Shown here: in pieces, positions 1 through 4,400 of the stretch | Layout: the number at the start of each line of letters is the position of its first letter | Position numbering within the stretch: position 1 is the stretch's first letter | Assembly: GCA_016177315.1 (NCBI GenBank) | Contig: JACOVN010000029.1 | Location: forward strand, 1 to 6,293 | Length of the DNA stretch: 6,293 nt | Reading direction: 5' to 3' | Origin: Candidatus Woesearchaeota archaeon | GTDB lineage: Archaea > Nanobdellota > Nanobdellia > Woesearchaeales > UBA12501 | Made by a program: the position numbers and the translations under genes | Notes under the pieces: generated by a model | Database searches by the model: none | The model's input: only the letters and a program-made list of their open reading frames with translations | What the model was told of the DNA's origin: nothing

Positions 1-817
1 CTTGGAGAGATTTGCCATTATAGAGTACCGGACTAGTAAATTCTATATCTTGATAGCTGGTGTCAAAGAACGTGATACTATCGCCCCCCGCATTGGTCAA
101 TTCAAGTTCCAGTGTATTAAATGCCGGATTGATATCCGAGTCGGTAAATATGTAATTTTTTCCCAGAAGGGTAATATTCTTCCCATGAATATCTGGAAGT
201 TTATTATCGATAATTTTGCTTTTAAGACCTGGTAAAAAGGTTATTTCATATTCGTATATATCATCTAACTTCTTAAGAAAGAGGTAAAAGTCCAATATAT
301 CCATCTCATTTAAATCATAAATAACACGACCACCAGGTATATCGCGAAGCACATTCTTTAATAATAAACGCTGTTGATAGTCGGTAACTCCTTCTTCCGT
401 CACTACTCTACCACTTTGTAATGTTTGTAATTCATTTTCGGTAACAATAGCTATAACATCTCCTAATTTCTCCTGCAACTCTAATTTATCAGGCAAGTTT
501 TCAATTTTGAAACTCCTAGGGCATGTTCCATCAGAAACCTCTTGACAACTGCAAGTAACCCAAACTTCTTCCTTTGCGCACTGTGCAAAGCATTCATTGG
601 TAAATGTATGGTTTCCTGTTGTACAAAAAGGCGCATACCGATGTGGGCAAAGGCATTCTCGAGAAAGGTCATCAGGAAATTGTGGACCTTCAATGTCCCC
701 TAATGTGCCACCAGAAGGAAGTTGAGGTCCGAATCTTTGGGGATGTGAAGTTGGCAAAAAGAAGAGGAATAACAAAATAAACCATAGCGCCTCTCTATAT
801 TTCTTCCAAAGGCTCAT
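1..817 (-). CDS. Secreted Kazal-domain / S-layer-like surface protein (3' end beyond window)
   Basis: The frame is open from an ATG at 817 to the left edge, giving 272 visible residues and no stop. Residues 5-8 are basic and 10-21 are hydrophobic (ALWFILLFLFFL), which makes a signal peptide or N-terminal anchor. Residues 55-91 form a Kazal-type domain. Residues 104-272 are rich in beta strands and contain NITLLGKNY (214-222) followed by LELELTNAGGDSI, resembling segments of S-layer-type proteins of DPANN archaea. The likely place is outside the cell, in or on the surface layer; the Kazal part suggests binding or inhibiting a serine protease, which is inference. The ATG was chosen because an archaeal TATA box lies about 26 nt upstream and an in-frame stop occurs at 866-868. 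The gene is about 35-40% GC in sampled lines, poorer than its neighbours. The reading frame and signal sequence are solid; the S-layer assignment is by motif resemblance only. Confidence 0.85.
   Translation of the reverse strand, partial: MSLWKKYREALWFILLFLFFLPTSHPQRFGPQLPSGGTLGDIEGPQFPDDLSRECLCPHRYAPFCTTGNHTFTNECFAQCAKEEVWVTCSCQEVSDGTCPRSFKIENLPDKLELQEKLGDVIAIVTENELQTLQSGRVVTEEGVTDYQQRLLLKNVLRDIPGGRVIYDLNEMDILDFYLFLKKLDDIYEYEITFLPGLKSKIIDNKLPDIHGKNITLLGKNYIFTDSDINPAFNTLELELTNAGGDSITFFDTSYQDIEFTSPVLYNGKSLQ
545..655 (-). other. Kazal-type serine protease inhibitor domain
   Basis: Residues 55-91 of the secreted protein carry six cysteines (C55, C57, C65, C76, C80, C91) spaced C-x-C-x7-C-x10-C-x3-C-x10-C, the spacing of short prokaryotic Kazal domains. 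The typical CPxxYxPVC core is present as CPHRYAPFC, and the usual TYxNxC as TFTNEC. An extra cysteine pair, C89 and C99, lies at or just after the domain. Kazal domains fold around three disulfides and insert a loop into serine proteases. Whether this copy inhibits anything cannot be told from sequence. Confidence 0.82.
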
Positions 818-881
818 CTCCGCAATAAGGAGGTGCCAATATTTAAATTTTCCTGTATTTAACTTTTATTAGAGTAGTGTA
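818..881. other. Intergenic gap between PH-like gene and Kazal gene
   Basis: This 64-nt AT-rich spacer holds the leaderless promoter. No T-rich terminator is visible on the minus strand after the PH-like gene, so some read-through into the Kazal gene is possible. No convincing operator repeat was seen. Confidence 0.7.
840..853 (-). promoter_or_regulatory. Archaeal BRE/TATA promoter for a leaderless transcript
   Basis: On the minus strand GGAAAA (853-848) is followed directly by TTTAAATA (847-840), which matches the archaeal BRE plus TATA consensus. The box centre (843.5) lies 26-27 nt before the A of the ATG at 817, the distance at which archaeal transcription normally begins, so the mRNA probably starts at or next to the start codon. 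In agreement, there is no spaced Shine-Dalgarno; the only purine run, GGAG, abuts the ATG. A second, weaker box (TTAAATA, 862-856) would give a leader of about 15 nt. Confidence 0.75.
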
Positions 882-1430
882 TTATCTCCCCGCCCCTCGC
901 TTCTTCCCCTCAATGTGCCGCATCAATGCCTGCAGTTCTCCAGACAAGGAAGTCATGATTTCCAAGGGAGCCTGCTCGTAGATCAAAATCCTGAATCTGC
1001 CGAACAGGGATCGGATAAAAAGGCCGAAGAAATACAATCCTGCAACCAGGAAAATAGCAACAATGAGGAAAGAGCCTGCGGTCAACCCAAAGAAATTCCC
1101 TGCATAGATGATGGGCTCAGCAGGAGGCAAAAATAAGGCAAATTTCTCCAAAATAGCATCCCGGTTGATGAGAAACAGATAGGCAACGACAAAGAGGAAT
1201 ACAGAATAAATAAGCTTCAGCCAGGAAACATTGGTGTAGTACTCTACCACTTCCACATCCTTGTATTCCAATTCTATCAGATTCTTGGGGAAGCTCTTGA
1301 TGATCAACAGCCTTAGATTCGTAGCAAGAATGGTGTAGGGGAGAAAGAATTGAAACGGCCCGAGATGGGCAGCAAGCTCAACTTTTTCATTCGGCAACAG
1401 GTATTTGCTGTAATCAGAGGCATCAATCAT
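882..1430 (-). CDS. Two-helix membrane protein with a split bacterial-PH-like domain
   Basis: The gene encodes 182 residues from an ATG with a good ribosome site to a TAA. Residues 11-69 resemble the first strands of bacterial PH (bPH_2-type) domains: LLPNEKVEL, then YTILATNLRLLII, then LIELEYKDVEVVEYY. Residues 71-89 and about 117-139 are transmembrane helices, with a loop at 90-116 that contains PPAEP. Residues 144-173 (GRFRILIYEQAPLEIM, then an amphipathic helix) look like the last strand and C-terminal helix of the same fold, so the domain appears split by a membrane hairpin. The basic tail GKKRGAGR suggests both ends are cytoplasmic. PH-like domains of this class occur in membrane proteins, often of unknown role. 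The start lies 21 nt after the giant gene's stop, so the two are probably cotranscribed. The reading frame is secure; the PH assignment is a pattern-based inference. Confidence 0.85.
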   Translation of the reverse strand: MIDASDYSKYLLPNEKVELAAHLGPFQFFLPYTILATNLRLLIIKSFPKNLIELEYKDVEVVEYYTNVSWLKLIYSVFLFVVAYLFLINRDAILEKFALFLPPAEPIIYAGNFFGLTAGSFLIVAIFLVAGLYFFGLFIRSLFGRFRILIYEQAPLEIMTSLSGELQALMRHIEGKKRGAGR

Positions 1431-1438
1431 TTGCTTCC

Positions 1439-1445
1439 CTCACCT
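1439..1445 (-). promoter_or_regulatory. Ribosome binding site of the PH-like gene
   Basis: AGGTGAG on the minus strand pairs through GGTGA with the archaeal 16S rRNA 3' end and lies 9 nt before the ATG at 1430. It falls in the 21-nt gap after the giant gene's TGA. It supports the chosen start and independent translation initiation on a shared mRNA. Confidence 0.75.
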
Positions 1446-1451
1446 TTCCCC

Positions 1452-4400
1452 TCATCTTCGCTTCTTTCCCACTTTCTTAGAAGTTTTCTTTGCGGCATTC
1501 TTCTGCTTCGCCTGCTTGGCCTTTCCCTTTCCTGTCTTGCCAATGGTTTTCTGTTTCTTCATTGATTCTGGCGCAGCCAGTTTGAACTCTTCGAGAGCAG
1601 GAGCAGAGGGCATGGTCATCTCGGGTTGTCCAGCTAATCCTTTCGCTTCTTCCTTCACCGGCTGGCTTGCCACTGCCATGTACTTCTTGACGTGGTAATC
1701 GCTCCAACCGTCCTTCTTCAGCTCCTTCTTCAAGGCGTCGTCAGAGACTCCTCTTATTTTCATGCTCCGGATGTATTCCACCAATGACTTGCATGCCTCC
1801 TCTTCCCGCTTATTCGTGTATGCAAAGCCGTCCTCCGCTATGACCTGGCTCCAGCCAATGTCGAGCAGCTTTCTCTTGATTTGGTCATCCATAAATCCCT
1901 TTGCTCTTTCCTTTTCGATGTACTTGAACAGGACATGGTTGGGCTTCTTTTCAACCTCTGTTGCCCGTGCAAAGCCCTTCTCGATCCATTCCTCTTTCCA
2001 GCCAGCCTTTCTAAGGTTTTCCTTAATGCGCGCATCGCCGAGGTTCTTCACCCGCTCCTGCTCAATGTACTGCACCAGCTCCTTGAGATAGTAATCGCTG
2101 ATATACGCAGTCACTAACATAGTCTTGATGGGATCAAGGAATCGGATTTTCTTATATTCCTCCTGCAAACCTTTCGGAATCTCCTCCTCAGTCAGCACGA
2201 CCGGCTTGAATTTCTTGGTTGCGACAGCAATAACCTGCGCGGTGCTGTCCTCAATGGCATACTTCGAAGTAATGTCATTCCGAATCACATTCCATGCTGG
2301 CCTGTATCTCAATTTCTTGAGATTGGGGAAGAGTTTGCTGTACTTCTCGTAGGCATCTTCCAAGACATACACTTCCTTGTAGCGGTTCAGCAGATTATGC
2401 CTAGACAGTTTCCTAACCATTTCACCATTGGCCATCGGAATCTCATGGACAAAGGTTTCAAATACCATGATGCCGAGCAGCAGCAGGAGCGGGATTGCCA
2501 GCAGCGTGATGAGCCAGAATGGCATGGTGAAGCTGAACCTGGCAAATTCATAGAGAGGAGCAAGGGCCATAATCGGGACAACCTTGAACCGCAATTGCTC
2601 AAAGTCTTCTGTCTCTGTTGCTCGAACAGAAAGCAGCAAGTCAAAGGGAGTATCCTTTACTTTCAAGACTGCCTGGAAGTCTGCTCGCTGCACAGCAGGC
2701 AGCAAGGGAACGCTTGCCGGAGTGACAGAAACCAGCTGAGCAGCAACAGGCATATCCATAACAGGATGCACATTGGTCAAGTCATAGAACCCTTTATTCT
2801 GTGCACTGAACTTCAAGTTCACCGTGCTGTCCTGCTCCACGGTCACCTCAGGCAATACCGTAAAGCCGGTGTCATCCACCATCTTTGCACTGTTACCGTA
2901 TACATCCAGCAGGACAACCTTATAGGTTTTGTAGCCGCCAATGGATTCATCAAACTCTACCGGCTCTGGCTGTTTGAAGCAGTCCTCTGGTGCAGGGATT
3001 CTCGCACAGCGATTCCGTCCGCCACCTCCACCGCCTCCTCCGCCCCCTCCTCCACTGCCACCTCCGCCAGTATCACATACACCGCCTTCATCCACTTCGT
3101 TATTGCAGTTATTGTCTGCACCGTCACAAACCTCTGGCTCTGTGGGCTTAATGAGGTTATTATTATCGTCGCAGTCCGTTGTCTCGTTCAATGGACAATT
3201 GCCTGCTCGGAAGCCATCGGCATCGTTATCCACGCATTGCTCTACTGGCGGGCAATCCACAGCACAGTTGGCATTGTTTTCTCCTCCAGCAGCATTGCAT
3301 TGTCCATCTCCGCAGACATAGCAGCTTGTTTTATTGAACTGGCAGGTACTTCCGCAGGCCAAATTTCCTCCGTCAAAGCCGAAGGTATTGCAATTCCAAT
3401 TATTCAATGCTGCGCCATCACATCCCTCACCAACCTCGGTCATAGTATTATCACAGAAGGAAGGACAGGCAATACATGGACCTAAATCTGGAGTGCAGGT
3501 TGCTGTGCAGGCTGTTAAGGCAATCTGACAGCCTGGATGTCCGAAGTCCTCACAAGTTAAGCTTGGTTGGATCTCGCTGCCATCACACAATTCACAGCTA
3601 TCCAACACTCCATCTCCACAAGTCGCTCCTGTGATGGTTAAGCTTGCCAAGCATTGGGCATTGCATGCATCGTCAGTACAGCGATCTGCACACTCTTGTC
3701 CAAGGATGACGCCAAGATTCTGGCACGTGAAGAGATCTTGTTGGTTGGTATCGCACTGCTCCATGAAGCCATTGTCATTTGGCCTTTCAATGACGTCGTT
3801 GCCACAATAATTCTCAATCTGGCAGAGAGAGGAACACCCATCCAAGTTGTTCAAGTTGCCATCGTCGCATTGCTCTCTTCCTTCCATAATACCATTTCCA
3901 CAGGTCAAGACAGCAGGACACGCTGAAGCTTCAGTGCCATCAGAAGCAGCATGGCATCCACAGTCTTCTGGATAATCAACATCCCGATCCTGATCATTGT
4001 CTCTTGCATCACCGCATTCCGGCAGCACACCGGGATCTCCCTCACTGGGGTCTGCTGCAAACAAACAGCCAGGATCATTGGGGAAATCTATCTTTCCATC
4101 ATTATCATTATCTGCATCATCAGCGCAAGCTGGCAGGACTGCTGGGTCCTCTTCTGTATTGTCCAGCATGCTCACACATCCAGGATCCCACGGGAAGTCA
4201 ATAAGGCCATCGTTGTCATTATCGATCGTGTCAGAGCATGCAGGATCATTCTGATCGTTGGATTCGTCATTATCAGCGGCTTCTACACAGCCTGGGTCGA
4301 AGGGGAAATCAATCCAGCCGTCGTTGTCATTGTCCTGATTATCATGACATGCCGGAGCAACAGCAGGATCATCCTCTGTTGTATCGGATGGAGATTCACA

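Noticed and set aside
2..235. Plus-strand 77-codon open frame at the left edge
   Set aside because: It lies antisense to the S-layer-like coding sequence, with no ribosome site visible and no recognisable motif.
481..693. 70-codon minus-strand open frame
   Set aside because: It overlaps the Kazal domain in another frame; the Kazal frame has six correctly spaced cysteines and a promoter.
818..832. CTCC-TTATTGC-GGAG hairpin just before the Kazal ATG
   Set aside because: Only a 4-bp stem, and probably upstream of the transcript start, so not a credible regulatory RNA structure.
2941..3321. Plus-strand open frame with a run of twelve prolines
   Set aside because: The polyproline is the reverse complement of the poly-Gly codons; a shadow frame.
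2397..3485. 362-codon plus-strand open frame
   Set aside because: It is antisense to the well-supported giant gene and encodes no recognisable domain.
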